Shown: piece after piece, positions 34,857 to 43,776 of the stretch
Layout: each line of letters begins with the position of its first letter
Position numbering within the stretch: position 1 is the first letter of the stretch
Assembly: GCA_963695195.1 (NCBI GenBank)
Contig: CAVOGE010000007.1
Coordinates: 248,001-312,000 of the forward strand
DNA length: 64,000 nucleotides
Direction of reading: 5' to 3'
From: CF-167 sp963695195
GTDB lineage: Bacteria; Chloroflexota; Limnocylindria; QHBO01
Notes under the pieces: model-generated
What the model saw: the letters and a program-made list of their open reading frames with translations, nothing else
Databases searched by the model: none
What the model was told of the DNA's origin: nothing
Program-made: the position numbers and the translations under genes

Positions 34857-35786
34857 TCAGGAACGCTCGCCGAAGACGCTTCGCAGCAGGAAGCGGACAT
34901 TCTCCGGGCGCTCGGCCAGTCGCCGCATGAAGTAGGGATACCACTCGGTGCCGTACGGGACGTACACGCGCACCCGGTAGCCATCGGCCACCAGCTGGCG
35001 TTGCAGATCCCGCCGGATGCCGTACAACAGCTGGAACTCGAATCGATCCTTCGGCACGCCCTTCTCCTCGGCAACGCGGCGCACGGCATCGACCAGTTCG
35101 GGGTCGTGTGTGCCGATCCCCGGGTAGGCATCCGCCTCCAGCAGGGTCGTGCACAGCTCGACGAAGGACCGATTGATCTCCCCCCGGCGGTGCCAGGCGA
35201 TCGACACCGGCTCGTCGTATGCGCCCTTGCAGACGCGGACCCGCACGCCCTCGGTCGCCAGCGGTGCCAGGTCGGCCGGCGATCGGTGGAGGTAGGACTG
35301 GATCACCGGCCCGATGTCGAAGCCCTCGGCGCGGAGCTGCCCGACCACGGCGAGGGTGCGATCTGTGTGGGCCGACGACTCCATGTCGATCCGCACGAAG
35401 ATTCCATGGCGCCGGGCAACCTCGAGCACGGGGCGCAGCACCTCGACGCACGTGTCGGTAGAGAGGTCGAGCCCCATCTGGGTCAGCTTCACGCTGACGT
35501 TGGCATCGAGGCCGTCCGCGGCGATCCGGTCGAGGCTTTCAACGTACGCGGCGGCCGCGCGCTCGGCCGTGGCCCGCTCCGCAACGCTCTCCCCGAGCAC
35601 GTCGAGCGTGGCGCTGATGCCCGATTCGTTCAGGGCACGAGCGGCGGCGGCGGCCTGGTCGAGCGTGGTCCCGGCCACGAAGCGGAACGCTACGCGCCGC
35701 ACCAGCGGGGTGCCCATGGCGAGGCGCGCCATCCAGCGACGATGGGAGAGCCACAGGAAGACCGCCCTCAGTGCGGCAGCACCCAT
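34857..35786 (-). CDS. putA: Proline dehydrogenase
   Basis: FAD-dependent oxidation of proline to pyrroline-5-carboxylate. 309 aa, matching the monofunctional PRODH barrel: SVKLTQMGLDLS, FVRIDMESSAHTDRTL, GPVIQSYLHRSPADL, RVRVCKGAYDEP, GIGTHDPELVD, and the C-terminal substrate helix YFMRRLAERPENV. The partner P5C dehydrogenase is not in this window. It overlaps the thioredoxin-like gene by 1 nt (TGATG), which places it at the end of the pentose-phosphate unit. Confidence 0.93.
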   Translation of the reverse strand: MGAAALRAVFLWLSHRRWMARLAMGTPLVRRVAFRFVAGTTLDQAAAAARALNESGISATLDVLGESVAERATAERAAAAYVESLDRIAADGLDANVSVKLTQMGLDLSTDTCVEVLRPVLEVARRHGIFVRIDMESSAHTDRTLAVVGQLRAEGFDIGPVIQSYLHRSPADLAPLATEGVRVRVCKGAYDEPVSIAWHRRGEINRSFVELCTTLLEADAYPGIGTHDPELVDAVRRVAEEKGVPKDRFEFQLLYGIRRDLQRQLVADGYRVRVYVPYGTEWYPYFMRRLAERPENVRFLLRSVFGERS

Positions 35787-36130
35787 CAGCCGTGCCGCCC
35801 GTGTCCCCAGCCGCGCGCCCGCTCAACCGCGCGCCGGATCAGGCGCTTGCCGGGGACCGGCTCGGAGGGCGGCCCGTCGAGGTCGTCGTCGGAGGGATAG
35901 GTCCGCAGCCCCAGGCCGATCGGCAGATCCGCGGCGGAGTGGATGTCGATCCCGTCGATGCGGATGGTGGGTGACCCGACAAAGCCGAGGAACTCCGCAT
36001 CGACAAGCGAATTGACCGCGATCATCTGGATCGGGGTCTCAAACGAATCCTCGGTGAGCACCTCCACCAGCCGCTGGCGGGCGGTCATGTACGCCTGATC
36101 GCCGTCCCAGTAGAGCAGCTCGACACGCAC
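35786..36130 (-). CDS. Small thioredoxin-like protein lacking cysteines
   Basis: 114 residues resembling the thioredoxin-fold part of alkylmercury-lyase-like or DUF2703-type proteins: MRVELLYWDGDQAYMTARQR at the N-terminus, then IAVNSLVDAEFLGFVGSPTI and RIDGIDIHS. The GSPTIRIDG segment is the usual cis-proline strand. Members often have a CxxC after the first strand, but here the position is WDGDQ, so redox activity is unlikely. GTG start at 36130, 3 nt after the preceding stop. Confidence 0.6.
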   Translation of the reverse strand: MRVELLYWDGDQAYMTARQRLVEVLTEDSFETPIQMIAVNSLVDAEFLGFVGSPTIRIDGIDIHSAADLPIGLGLRTYPSDDDLDGPPSEPVPGKRLIRRAVERARGWGHGRHG

Positions 36131-36133
36131 CGG

Positions 36134-36395
36134 CTATCCCGACATGAAGGAGAGGAAGAGGCAGACGACCCCCACCAGCGCCAGGCCGATGGCGATCCCC
36201 AGGCGCTGACGTTCCGCCCCACTGAGCACGTCGTTGCGGGGGAGCCGATCCGCGCGGCCGCGCCAGGCGAGGTAGCGCTCCGCGTTCAGATCGCGGGCCT
36301 GGCGGGCGCGGTACGCCGCCCAGGTCGGCCAGCCGGCGAGGTACGCGCCGACGCCCGCGGCGACCGCAGCGACCCAGCCAGAGCCAGCTGTTCAT
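36134..36395 (-). pseudogene. Small two-span membrane protein, split by a one-base frameshift
   Basis: The ATG at 36395 overlaps the pgl stop as ATGA and begins MNSWLWL. After about 7 codons the coding sense passes to the next frame: VAAVAAGVGAYLAGWPTWAA, then a charged middle (RQARDLNAERYLAWRGRADR) and a C-terminal span GIAIGLALVGVVCLFLSFMSG. Removing one G near 36373 gives a sensible 86-residue protein with two membrane segments. The gene start is well supported by the overlap pattern. Family not recognised. Confidence 0.55.
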
Positions 36396-37132
36396 GCCGC
36401 ATCGCTCCCCGATCCGGCGGTGCTCTCGTCCACGAGCCACAGCGTACGCCGTGCCCGGACGCGCGCGGCGGGCAGCTCAGACGGCCCGGATCGGACCGAT
36501 GCGAAGGCCGCCGCCTTGTCCGGGCCGCACACCGTGAAGAGCGCCTCGCGCGCGGCGTTCAGCACCGGGAAGGTGAGGGTCATCCGCCAGGAGGATGGCC
36601 CCGGCGCCCACGCCCCGACGACCCAGCGGCGCCGCTCACCGAGCGCGGGCGAGCCGGGGAAGAGTGACGCGGTGTGGCCATCGTGTCCCATCCCCAGCCA
36701 GACCAGGTCGAACCGCGGCGGCTTCGCGTCGGTCGGCACGCCGAAGACGGTCGCGATCTCGGACTGGTAGGCGTGCGCCGATCCGTCGAGATCGGGCGCC
36801 TCGGCCCGCATCCGGTGCACCGCGGATTCGGGCAGGCCGTCGACCCGCGCCAGGCCGCCGATACGCGCCGCGCCGAAGTTCGAATCCGGATGGTCCGGGG
36901 GCACGGTCCGTTCATCGGCCCAGAAGAGCTCGACGCGGGACCAGTCGAGCGCGGTCGCCCGCGGCGGAGCGGCGAGCAGCGCGTACGCGGCGCGCGGCGT
37001 GAATCCACCGGAGATGGCCACCCGGAACGAGCCGCGCCGACGGATCGCGTTGGCGCCGAGCGCCACGAATCGATCGGCAGCCGCGACCGCGACCGTGTCG
37101 GTGTCGGGAAGAACCACGAAGCGGCGGGTCAT
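36392..37132 (-). CDS. pgl: 6-phosphogluconolactonase
   Basis: Hydrolyses 6-phosphogluconolactone, second step of the oxidative pentose-phosphate pathway. DevB/SOL-family signatures: FRVAISGGFTPRAAYALLA, VELFWADERTVPPDHPDSNFG, LVWLGMGHDGHTASLFPGSPAL and RMTLTFPVLNAAREALFTV. 246 aa, normal length. It overlaps opcA upstream by 4 nt and the small membrane gene downstream by 4 nt. Confidence 0.95.
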   Translation of the reverse strand: MTRRFVVLPDTDTVAVAAADRFVALGANAIRRRGSFRVAISGGFTPRAAYALLAAPPRATALDWSRVELFWADERTVPPDHPDSNFGAARIGGLARVDGLPESAVHRMRAEAPDLDGSAHAYQSEIATVFGVPTDAKPPRFDLVWLGMGHDGHTASLFPGSPALGERRRWVVGAWAPGPSSWRMTLTFPVLNAAREALFTVCGPDKAAAFASVRSGPSELPAARVRARRTLWLVDESTAGSGSDAA

Positions 37133-38370
37133 CCGGCAGCCTCGACGGGTCGTGCCGCCGCCAGGAAGACGGCGGCGGCGCGGAGCGCCTCTTCGTAGGT
37201 CGGATCGTGCCGGTCGTTGACCAGGTCCGCGGCGAGCAGCTCCGCTTCGGTCGAGGCTTCCATGGTGACGCGGCGCAGGAGCGCGGTCATGCCATCGGCG
37301 TTGGTGGCGACCACCGCCTCGTCGCCGCTGCGGTCGATGATGAACTCAGCGGCGCCCGTCTCGCCGAAGGCGCGCAGGCGAACGGAGATCAGCTCGCCCG
37401 GTTCGACCTCATGCGTAGGTACCGCCTCAATGCGCAGGTCCACCATCTCGTGCCGCCCTTCCAGGGAGAGGCGCAGCGACCCGTCCGTGAGCGGGCCGAC
37501 CGTTCGGTAGCGCCGCCAGGTCAGACGGGCGGCAATCCAGCCCGCGTACAGGACCGCGCCCGCGAGCGGGGAGGCACTGGACGCCGAGCCCTCAACGGGA
37601 ACTGCGTAGCGAATCGCCAGTCCGTTGAGGTTGGGCAGGTAGCGTCGAAACCGCGGAGCGTCGAAGAACTGCGCCGTGAGCTCCTGCCACCAGCCCAGCC
37701 GGCGCCAGGCCAGGTCCCCCACCCCGCTGCGGCGCCGGAGGGTGGTGAGGCGGCGCATGCCAAGCAAAAGATCGGCAAAATCGCTGCTGTTCACGATCAC
37801 GCGGTCGCTCATCGCGACCAGCTGGTCGAAGATGGCGTCGGCGAATGGCGGGTCGCCCGGCCACCAGACGTGGGTCGGCAGGTCGTGAATGAGGAGCGGC
37901 GCGACCATGCCGGCAAGGTGCCGTGCCGCCTCGCCGCGGACGCCGAGCACGACCGCTTCGTAGCACGCCCGGTCGGTCCCGTCGCGGCCGTCATGGCAGT
38001 GCGCACTGATCGCGGCGTCGAGCGGCGGCCCGTCCGCCTCCGGATCGGCGACCAGCACGATGGCCCGCGAAGGATGGCGAAACCCGAGGCCCAGCATGGT
38101 GTTCACCACCCGCTCGGCTGCCGCGTCGTCGGGAACGATCACGATCAGGTTCAGGACCGAGGCGCGGGTGTGCGGCATCCCCTTCTCGGTGACGAACGGC
38201 TCCCCGTCCGCCGACGGGACCGACCAGAGTCGCGCGAGTTGCGACTCGACGGCCTGGACCGAGGTGTCGCGCTCCGCCCACGGCTCGGCGACTGCCGTCT
38301 CGGCCACGCCCAGGCGCATCAGGCGACGATGAACCGAGAGCGCCCTGTCGGCGGCTGGAGAGCGGCTCAC
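37129..38370 (-). CDS. opcA: Glucose-6-phosphate dehydrogenase assembly protein OpcA
   Basis: OpcA activates or assembles glucose-6-phosphate dehydrogenase in cyanobacteria and actinobacteria. This 413-residue protein carries the family body: SVLNLIVIVPDDAAAERVVN, LLIHDLPTHVWWPGDPPF, FDQLVAMSDRVIVNSSDF and WQELTAQFFDAPRFRRYLP. It lies between zwf and pgl, the usual place. The GTG at 38370 overlaps the zwf stop as GTGA; an ATG at 38319 is an alternative. No catalytic residues are expected. Confidence 0.93.
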   Translation of the reverse strand: MSRSPAADRALSVHRRLMRLGVAETAVAEPWAERDTSVQAVESQLARLWSVPSADGEPFVTEKGMPHTRASVLNLIVIVPDDAAAERVVNTMLGLGFRHPSRAIVLVADPEADGPPLDAAISAHCHDGRDGTDRACYEAVVLGVRGEAARHLAGMVAPLLIHDLPTHVWWPGDPPFADAIFDQLVAMSDRVIVNSSDFADLLLGMRRLTTLRRRSGVGDLAWRRLGWWQELTAQFFDAPRFRRYLPNLNGLAIRYAVPVEGSASSASPLAGAVLYAGWIAARLTWRRYRTVGPLTDGSLRLSLEGRHEMVDLRIEAVPTHEVEPGELISVRLRAFGETGAAEFIIDRSGDEAVVATNADGMTALLRRVTMEASTEAELLAADLVNDRHDPTYEEALRAAAVFLAAARPVEAAG

Positions 38371-39983
38371 GGCCGCCGCCAGGCCCGCCCGTCGCGCGCC
38401 AGCATCTCGTCGGCGGCAGTGGGGCCCCAGCTGCCGGCGTCGTAGAAGCGCAGCGAACCGCCCTCGCCTCCTGCCCAGGCGGCGCTGATCGGGTCGAGGA
38501 TCTCCCAGGCGCGCTCCACCTCGTCGCCACGGGTGAAGAGCGAGGCGTCGCCCATCATGGCGTCGAGGATCAGGGTCTCGTAGGCGTCTGGCGAGTCCAC
38601 TGCGAAGCTCGAGCCGTAGCGGAAATCCATGTTCACGCCGCGAATCTGGAAACCGGGGCCTGGCACCTTCGCCCCGAAGCGCAGGAGGATCCCCTCGTCC
38701 GGTTGGACCCGGATGGCGAGGATGTTCGGTTCCATCGGCGGGGCGCCGGCTCGCGCGAAGAGCGCCAGCGGTGCCTGCTTGAACTGCACCGCGATCTCGG
38801 TGGCGCGCGCAGGCAGCGCCTTCCCCGTGCGCACGAAGAACGGTACGCCGGCCCACCGCCAGGACTCGATCTCCAGCTTGAGCGCGGCGTAGGTCTCGGT
38901 CTCCGACTCGGGCGCCACCTCCGGCTCGTCCCGGTAGGCCGGCACCGCCTCACCCGCCACCCAGCCCGCCTGGTACTGGCCCCGCACCGTGTCCTGCGCC
39001 ACGTCGCCGGGAGACATCGGTTTCACCGCGCGAAGCACCTTGACCTTCTCGTCGCGCAGGTCCTGGGCGCGGAACTCGATCGGTGGCTCCATCGCGAAGA
39101 CGGCCATCAGCTGCAGGGCGTGGTTCTGGACGATGTCGCGCAGCGCGCCGGTCTGGTCGTAGAACTCGCCCCGCCCCTCCACGCCCACCGTCTCGGCCAC
39201 GGTGATCTGCACCGAGTCGATGTAGCGTCGGTTCCAGATCGGCTCGAAGAGCCCGTTGCCGAAGCGGAAGACCGATAGGTTCTGCACCGTCTCCTTGCCG
39301 AGGTAATGGTCGATGCGGAAGATCTGCTCCTCGTCGAAGACCTCGCGCACCTGTCTATTCAGCGTCTGCGCGCTGCCCAGATCCGATCCGAATGGCTTCT
39401 CGACGATCACCCGCGACCAGCCCTTTCGCCGGGCGCCACGCACCGCGCCGCTCGATGCCAGGCCAGCGGCGCCAAGCTGCCGGACGATCTCGGGGTGCAG
39501 CGTCGGTGGGACCGCCAGGTAGAAGAGTCGATTCCCGGCGGTTCCGCGATCGCGATCGATACGCTCGAGCCGCTTGGCGAGCTCGGCCCAGGCGGCCGCT
39601 TCGTGGAACTCGCCGCGCTGGTACTCCATGCTGCCGCTGAACGACTCCCAGATCGAGTCCTTGGCGGGACGGTTGCGACTGTACTCGTCGATCCCAGCAC
39701 GCAGGTGGTCGCGGAACGCCTGGTCGGTCAGCTCGCGGCGTGCGAAGCCAACCACCGTGAATTCCGGCGGCAAGAACCCGCCGAGCATCAGGTTGTACAG
39801 GGCCGGGGCCAGCTTGCGTTCGGCCAGGTCGCCGGTGGCACCGATGATGACCATGGTGCAGGGCTCCGGGATCCGCTCGAGGCGGAGTCCCTCGCGCAGC
39901 GGATTGCGATCACCGCTCGTCGGCGTCCCATCGTGCGGCGGCGGGCTCCGGCGCTCCGTCTCGGCCTCGGGCTCGGTGGTCAT
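38367..39983 (-). CDS. zwf: Glucose-6-phosphate 1-dehydrogenase
   Basis: First enzyme of the oxidative branch, making NADPH. Cofactor motif IGATGDLAERKLAPALYNL, substrate and catalytic motif RIDHYLGKETVQNL, and VIVEKPFG are all present. The C-terminal part includes PFFVRTGKALPARATEI. An N-terminal ~45-residue hydrophilic extension (Glu, Pro, Arg) precedes the fold. The ATG at 39983 is chosen, 7 nt after the gnd stop; a GTG at 40004 would overlap gnd. Length is 538 aa. Confidence 0.96.
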   Translation of the reverse strand: MTTEPEAETERRSPPPHDGTPTSGDRNPLREGLRLERIPEPCTMVIIGATGDLAERKLAPALYNLMLGGFLPPEFTVVGFARRELTDQAFRDHLRAGIDEYSRNRPAKDSIWESFSGSMEYQRGEFHEAAAWAELAKRLERIDRDRGTAGNRLFYLAVPPTLHPEIVRQLGAAGLASSGAVRGARRKGWSRVIVEKPFGSDLGSAQTLNRQVREVFDEEQIFRIDHYLGKETVQNLSVFRFGNGLFEPIWNRRYIDSVQITVAETVGVEGRGEFYDQTGALRDIVQNHALQLMAVFAMEPPIEFRAQDLRDEKVKVLRAVKPMSPGDVAQDTVRGQYQAGWVAGEAVPAYRDEPEVAPESETETYAALKLEIESWRWAGVPFFVRTGKALPARATEIAVQFKQAPLALFARAGAPPMEPNILAIRVQPDEGILLRFGAKVPGPGFQIRGVNMDFRYGSSFAVDSPDAYETLILDAMMGDASLFTRGDEVERAWEILDPISAAWAGGEGGSLRFYDAGSWGPTAADEMLARDGRAWRRP

Positions 39984-39990
39984 CGGCCCC

Positions 39991-40920
39991 TCAGCTCTCG
40001 CCACCCGACGACTTCACGGCGTGCCCACCGAACTCGTTGCGCAGGGCCGCCAGGACCCGGTCACTGAAGCTGTCAGGCTCGCGGCGGCTGCGGAGACGCT
40101 GGATGAGGGCGAGCGTGATGACCGGGGCGGGAACGTCGTGCGCGATCGCCTCGGCGACCGTCCAGCGTCCCTCGCCCGAGTCGGCGACCCAGCCCTTCAG
40201 GTCGGCGAGGTCGTTCCCCTCCTTTTCGAAGGCGTCACCGGCGAGGTCGAGCAGCCACGAGCGGATGACCGATCCGTTCTGCCACATGCGCGCCACGGCG
40301 GCCAGGTCGAGGTCGAAATCGGACGCGTGGAGGATGTCGAACCCCTCGCCGTACGCCTGCATCAGCCCGTACTCGATCCCGTTGTGGACCATCTTCACGT
40401 AGTGGCCGGCGCCGGCCGGGCCGCAGTACAGGTAGCCGCCCTCCGGCGCGAGGTCCCTCACCACCGGCTCGAATCGATCGAAGACATCGCGCTTCCCGCC
40501 GAGCATGGCGCAGAAGCCGACCTTGAGCCCCCAGATGCCGCCGCTGACGCCCATGTCGAGGAAGTCGAGCCCGCGCGCCTCGAGCGCGGCGGCCCGCCGC
40601 TGCGAGTCGTGGAAGTTGCTGTTCCCCGCGTCGACGATCACGTCGCCCGAGGAGAGGATCGCCGCCAGGTCGTCGATCAGGGCGTCGGTGGCGTCGCCGG
40701 CCGGCACGCTGATGACCACGTGGCGCGGTCCGCTCATGAGTGCGGCGAATGTTTCGAGTGGCTCGGCCACGATCACCCGACCGGCGCTCTCCGGCTCGGC
40801 GGCGAGGGCGATGCCGACCGACTCGGTTCGGTTCCAGGCGACGACGTGGTGACCGGCGCGGGCCAGGCGGCGTGCCATGCCGGCCCCCATGCGTCCCAGC
40901 CCCGCAACTCCGATCTGCAT
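39991..40920 (-). CDS. gnd: 6-phosphogluconate dehydrogenase, decarboxylating (short type)
   Basis: Oxidative decarboxylation of 6-phosphogluconate to ribulose 5-phosphate. 309 aa, the short YqeC/GntZ-like form. Rossmann motif GVAGLGRMGAGMARRL, substrate loop VDAGNSNFHDSQRRA, MGVSGGIWGL and active-site lysine in HYVKMVHNGIEYGLMQ. Short types often use NAD; the pocket after the first strand (WNRT) has an arginine that could bind the 2'-phosphate of NADP, so preference is open. GGGAGG lies 7 nt before the ATG, and a 37-nt gap follows pgi. Confidence 0.94.
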   Translation of the reverse strand: MQIGVAGLGRMGAGMARRLARAGHHVVAWNRTESVGIALAAEPESAGRVIVAEPLETFAALMSGPRHVVISVPAGDATDALIDDLAAILSSGDVIVDAGNSNFHDSQRRAAALEARGLDFLDMGVSGGIWGLKVGFCAMLGGKRDVFDRFEPVVRDLAPEGGYLYCGPAGAGHYVKMVHNGIEYGLMQAYGEGFDILHASDFDLDLAAVARMWQNGSVIRSWLLDLAGDAFEKEGNDLADLKGWVADSGEGRWTVAEAIAHDVPAPVITLALIQRLRSRREPDSFSDRVLAALRNEFGGHAVKSSGGES

Positions 40921-40957
40921 CAGCCGCCTCCCGTTCCTTCTGTCATGTCCGCGCCCG

Positions 40958-42676
40958 TCATGCGGCGTCCGCCCGCCCCAGTGCGCGAATGATCATCGTC
41001 TCCACGCGCTCCAGCCCGCTTGCCGGATCGGCAAGATGCAGCCGCAGCACGCGACGACCACGGCCCTGCAGCGACGCGAGGTCGCCGAGCGCCTGTGCAG
41101 CGATCAGCATGCCGAAGCTCTCATCCCAGCCGGGGATCGGCAGATCCCGCACCGGATCCGCGGTGATCTGCAGGAAGATCCCGCTCGGTGGACCGCCCTT
41201 GTGCAATTGGCCCGTCGAGTGCAGGAATCGCGGGCCGATGCCGACGGTGGTGGCGACACCGAGCGTGTCGCGGACCGCGGCGCGGATGCGTTGCAGGGCG
41301 GCCGTCGTACCGGGGTCAGCGGCAAGGTACGCGAGGACCGCGAAGTAGTCGCCGGCGGCGGCGCTCCCGAGGAGGCTCGCAACCGCATCCTCGACGCTGA
41401 CCGGTTCGCCGCCGATCGCCGTCGGGTCGGCGTAGGCGGTGATCCCCGGCCCGGCCACCAGCGGCGGCGGCAGGGGGAGCGCTCCATCGCGGCGGAACGC
41501 TTCGAGCAGCGCGACGGTGGCGTCCTTGCTCTCCTGCACGTTCGGCTGGTCGAACGGGTTGATCCCCAGCGAGATCCCCGCCGCGGCGGTGGCGACCTCC
41601 CAGCGCATGAACTCGGCGCCGATGTCGAGCCGATCGGCGAGCTCCAGGCGCACGACCGGGTGCCCGGCCGCCTCGAGCTCCGCGGCGATGGCCGACCCCG
41701 GCGGATCAGGGTCACCGATCAGCGAGATGACCACGAAGAGCCGATCCTGACCGTATGCGTCTGCGTCGCCGACGGGCTCGCCGACGATCGGCACGATCCC
41801 GTGGCCATCCTTGCCGGTGCTCTCCGCGACCAGTTGCTCGATCCAGTCGCCGAGTCCGGCTAGGCGTGGCGAGGTGAAGATGGTCAGCTTGTCGCGTCCG
41901 GCCAGTGCCGCCTCGGCGAGCGTCGCGCCGAGCCCCAGGCCCGGGTTGTCAGTCGCCGCGCGACGGCAGGCGTCCGACATGGCGGCCGCCCGCGCGAGGA
42001 CGGCACCCACGTCAACCCCGTGCAGCGCGGCCGGCACCAGCCCGAAGACCGAGAGCGCCGAGTAGCGGCCGCCAACGTCGGGCGGCCCATCGACAATGGC
42101 TCGGAACCCCTGCGCGCGCGCGGTGTCGGCGAGCGCCGACCCGGGGTCGGTGATGGCCACGAAATCAAGTGCGGGGGCGTGGGCGGCCATCGCCGCCTGG
42201 AAGGCGTTCGGCTCCGTGGTCGAGCCGGACTTGCTGCTCACACAGAAGAGGGTGCGCGCCGACTCCGCCCATGAGCGGAAACCGCGCACCACATCGGGGT
42301 GGGTCGAATCGAGGATCCGCAGTTCGAGCCCGGCAGAACCTGGAGCCGGGGCACCGAGCGCGTCACCGAACAGGTGGCTGAAGAGTTCGGGGGCCAGGCT
42401 GGAACCGCCCATCCCCAGGACGGCCGCGCGGGTGTAGTCGTCCGCGAGCGCCTCGCGCACCAGCCGGTGCAGCTCGCCGACCCGGGCGGCCATTGATTCC
42501 GGCAGGTCGAGCCAGCCCAACCAGGCGGCGACCGCCTCCGGCGGCTTGCCGGAGGCGGCCCACAGGCTCCCGTCGCGGGCCCAGAGCCGCTCGGCGACGC
42601 GATCGGCGTCCCATGCGGCGATTCGCGCAGCGACCGCCGCGTCGAGCACTGCCGGCAGGTTCATGCGGGCCGTCAC
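40958..42676 (-). CDS. pgi: Glucose-6-phosphate isomerase
   Basis: Interconverts glucose 6-phosphate and fructose 6-phosphate. SIS-fold signatures: AAVLGMGGSSLAPELFSHL, CVSSKSGSTTEPNAF, SALSVFGLVPAAL and the late KGGPPSGIFLQI. At 572 aa it is the long form found next to, or fused with, transaldolase in several Chloroflexi and actinobacteria. Here the two are separate but overlap by 4 nt (GTGA, start 42676). Its presence lets fructose 6-phosphate from tkt/tal return to zwf. Confidence 0.93.
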   Translation of the reverse strand: MTARMNLPAVLDAAVAARIAAWDADRVAERLWARDGSLWAASGKPPEAVAAWLGWLDLPESMAARVGELHRLVREALADDYTRAAVLGMGGSSLAPELFSHLFGDALGAPAPGSAGLELRILDSTHPDVVRGFRSWAESARTLFCVSSKSGSTTEPNAFQAAMAAHAPALDFVAITDPGSALADTARAQGFRAIVDGPPDVGGRYSALSVFGLVPAALHGVDVGAVLARAAAMSDACRRAATDNPGLGLGATLAEAALAGRDKLTIFTSPRLAGLGDWIEQLVAESTGKDGHGIVPIVGEPVGDADAYGQDRLFVVISLIGDPDPPGSAIAAELEAAGHPVVRLELADRLDIGAEFMRWEVATAAAGISLGINPFDQPNVQESKDATVALLEAFRRDGALPLPPPLVAGPGITAYADPTAIGGEPVSVEDAVASLLGSAAAGDYFAVLAYLAADPGTTAALQRIRAAVRDTLGVATTVGIGPRFLHSTGQLHKGGPPSGIFLQITADPVRDLPIPGWDESFGMLIAAQALGDLASLQGRGRRVLRLHLADPASGLERVETMIIRALGRADAA

Positions 42677-43776
42677 GCCGGGGCGAGCGCCTGCCGCTGC
42701 GCATCGATGGCCGCCAACAGCTCGTCAAACGAGCGCCCGAAGGAGGCCACCCCCTCGGCGATCAGCTCATCGGTCACCTGCTGCATGCTGATCCCCTGCT
42801 GCTCGATAGCCCGCAGCGTGGCGTGCGCCTCGTCCAGCCCGGCATCCAGGGTGCGTGCAACAACCCCGTGGTCGAGGAATGCGGCGATCGTCTCCGATGG
42901 CAGGGTGTCGACGGTGTCGGGACCGATCAGCTCCTCGGCGTACAGAACGTCGCGGTAGTCGGGGTTCTTGGTCGAGGTGCTGGCCCACAGGCAGCGCTGA
43001 ACCCGTGCACCGGCCGCGCGCAGATCGGCGAACTCCTCGCCGCCGAAGATCTCCCCGTACGCCGCGTACGCCATCTTCGCGTTGGCGATCGCCGCGCGGC
43101 CGCGCAGCGCGAGCGCGCCGTCGGACCCGATGGCGTCGAGCACCTTGTCCACCTTGGTGTCGACCCGGCAAACGAAGAAGCTCGCCACCGATGCGATCCG
43201 ACCGATCTCCCCGCCTGCCGCCAGGCGACGCCGCAGCCCGGCGATGTAGGCGCGGGCCACTGCCCGATACACCTCGACGCTGAACATGAGCGTTACGTTG
43301 ATGCTGATCCCTTCGGCGATGGCCGCCTCGATCGCCGGCAGACCGGCCGGTGTCGCCGGGATCTTGACGAGCAGATTCGGTCGCGAAAGGCGGCGCCACA
43401 GTTGGCGAGCGCGCTCGAGGGTGGCCGCGGTGTCATCGGCCAGGTCGGGCTCCACTTCGATCGAAACGAAACCATCGGTCCCACCCGACGCGTCGTAGAC
43501 GCCGCGCAGGACATCTGCGGCGTCACCGACATCGGCCACCTCGATCTCCTCGAAGATCTCGCGCCCCCCCTGCCCAGCCGCGATCCCGGATCGAATCAGC
43601 GCGTCGTACTGACCGGTGGCGACCGCCTTGGCGAAGATGGTCGGGTTGCTGGTGAGGCCACGGATACCGTCATCGACCAGCGCCGCCAGGCGTCCGGAGG
43701 CGATCAGCTCTCGATCGATGAAGTCGACCCATGGGCTCTGGCCCTGCTCGACATGCAGTCGCTGCAGCGTGTTCAC
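42673..43776 (-). CDS. tal: Transaldolase
   Basis: Transfers a dihydroxyacetone unit between sugar phosphates. 367 aa, TAL-type with GIRGLTSNPTIFAKAVATG at the N-terminus, FVSIEVEPDLADDT, the Schiff-base lysine in NLLVKIPATPAGLPAI, GISINVTLMFSVE and CLWASTSTKNPDYRDVLY. Overlaps tkt upstream and pgi downstream by 4 nt each, so expression is tightly coupled. Confidence 0.95.
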   Translation of the reverse strand: MNTLQRLHVEQGQSPWVDFIDRELIASGRLAALVDDGIRGLTSNPTIFAKAVATGQYDALIRSGIAAGQGGREIFEEIEVADVGDAADVLRGVYDASGGTDGFVSIEVEPDLADDTAATLERARQLWRRLSRPNLLVKIPATPAGLPAIEAAIAEGISINVTLMFSVEVYRAVARAYIAGLRRRLAAGGEIGRIASVASFFVCRVDTKVDKVLDAIGSDGALALRGRAAIANAKMAYAAYGEIFGGEEFADLRAAGARVQRCLWASTSTKNPDYRDVLYAEELIGPDTVDTLPSETIAAFLDHGVVARTLDAGLDEAHATLRAIEQQGISMQQVTDELIAEGVASFGRSFDELLAAIDAQRQALAPA

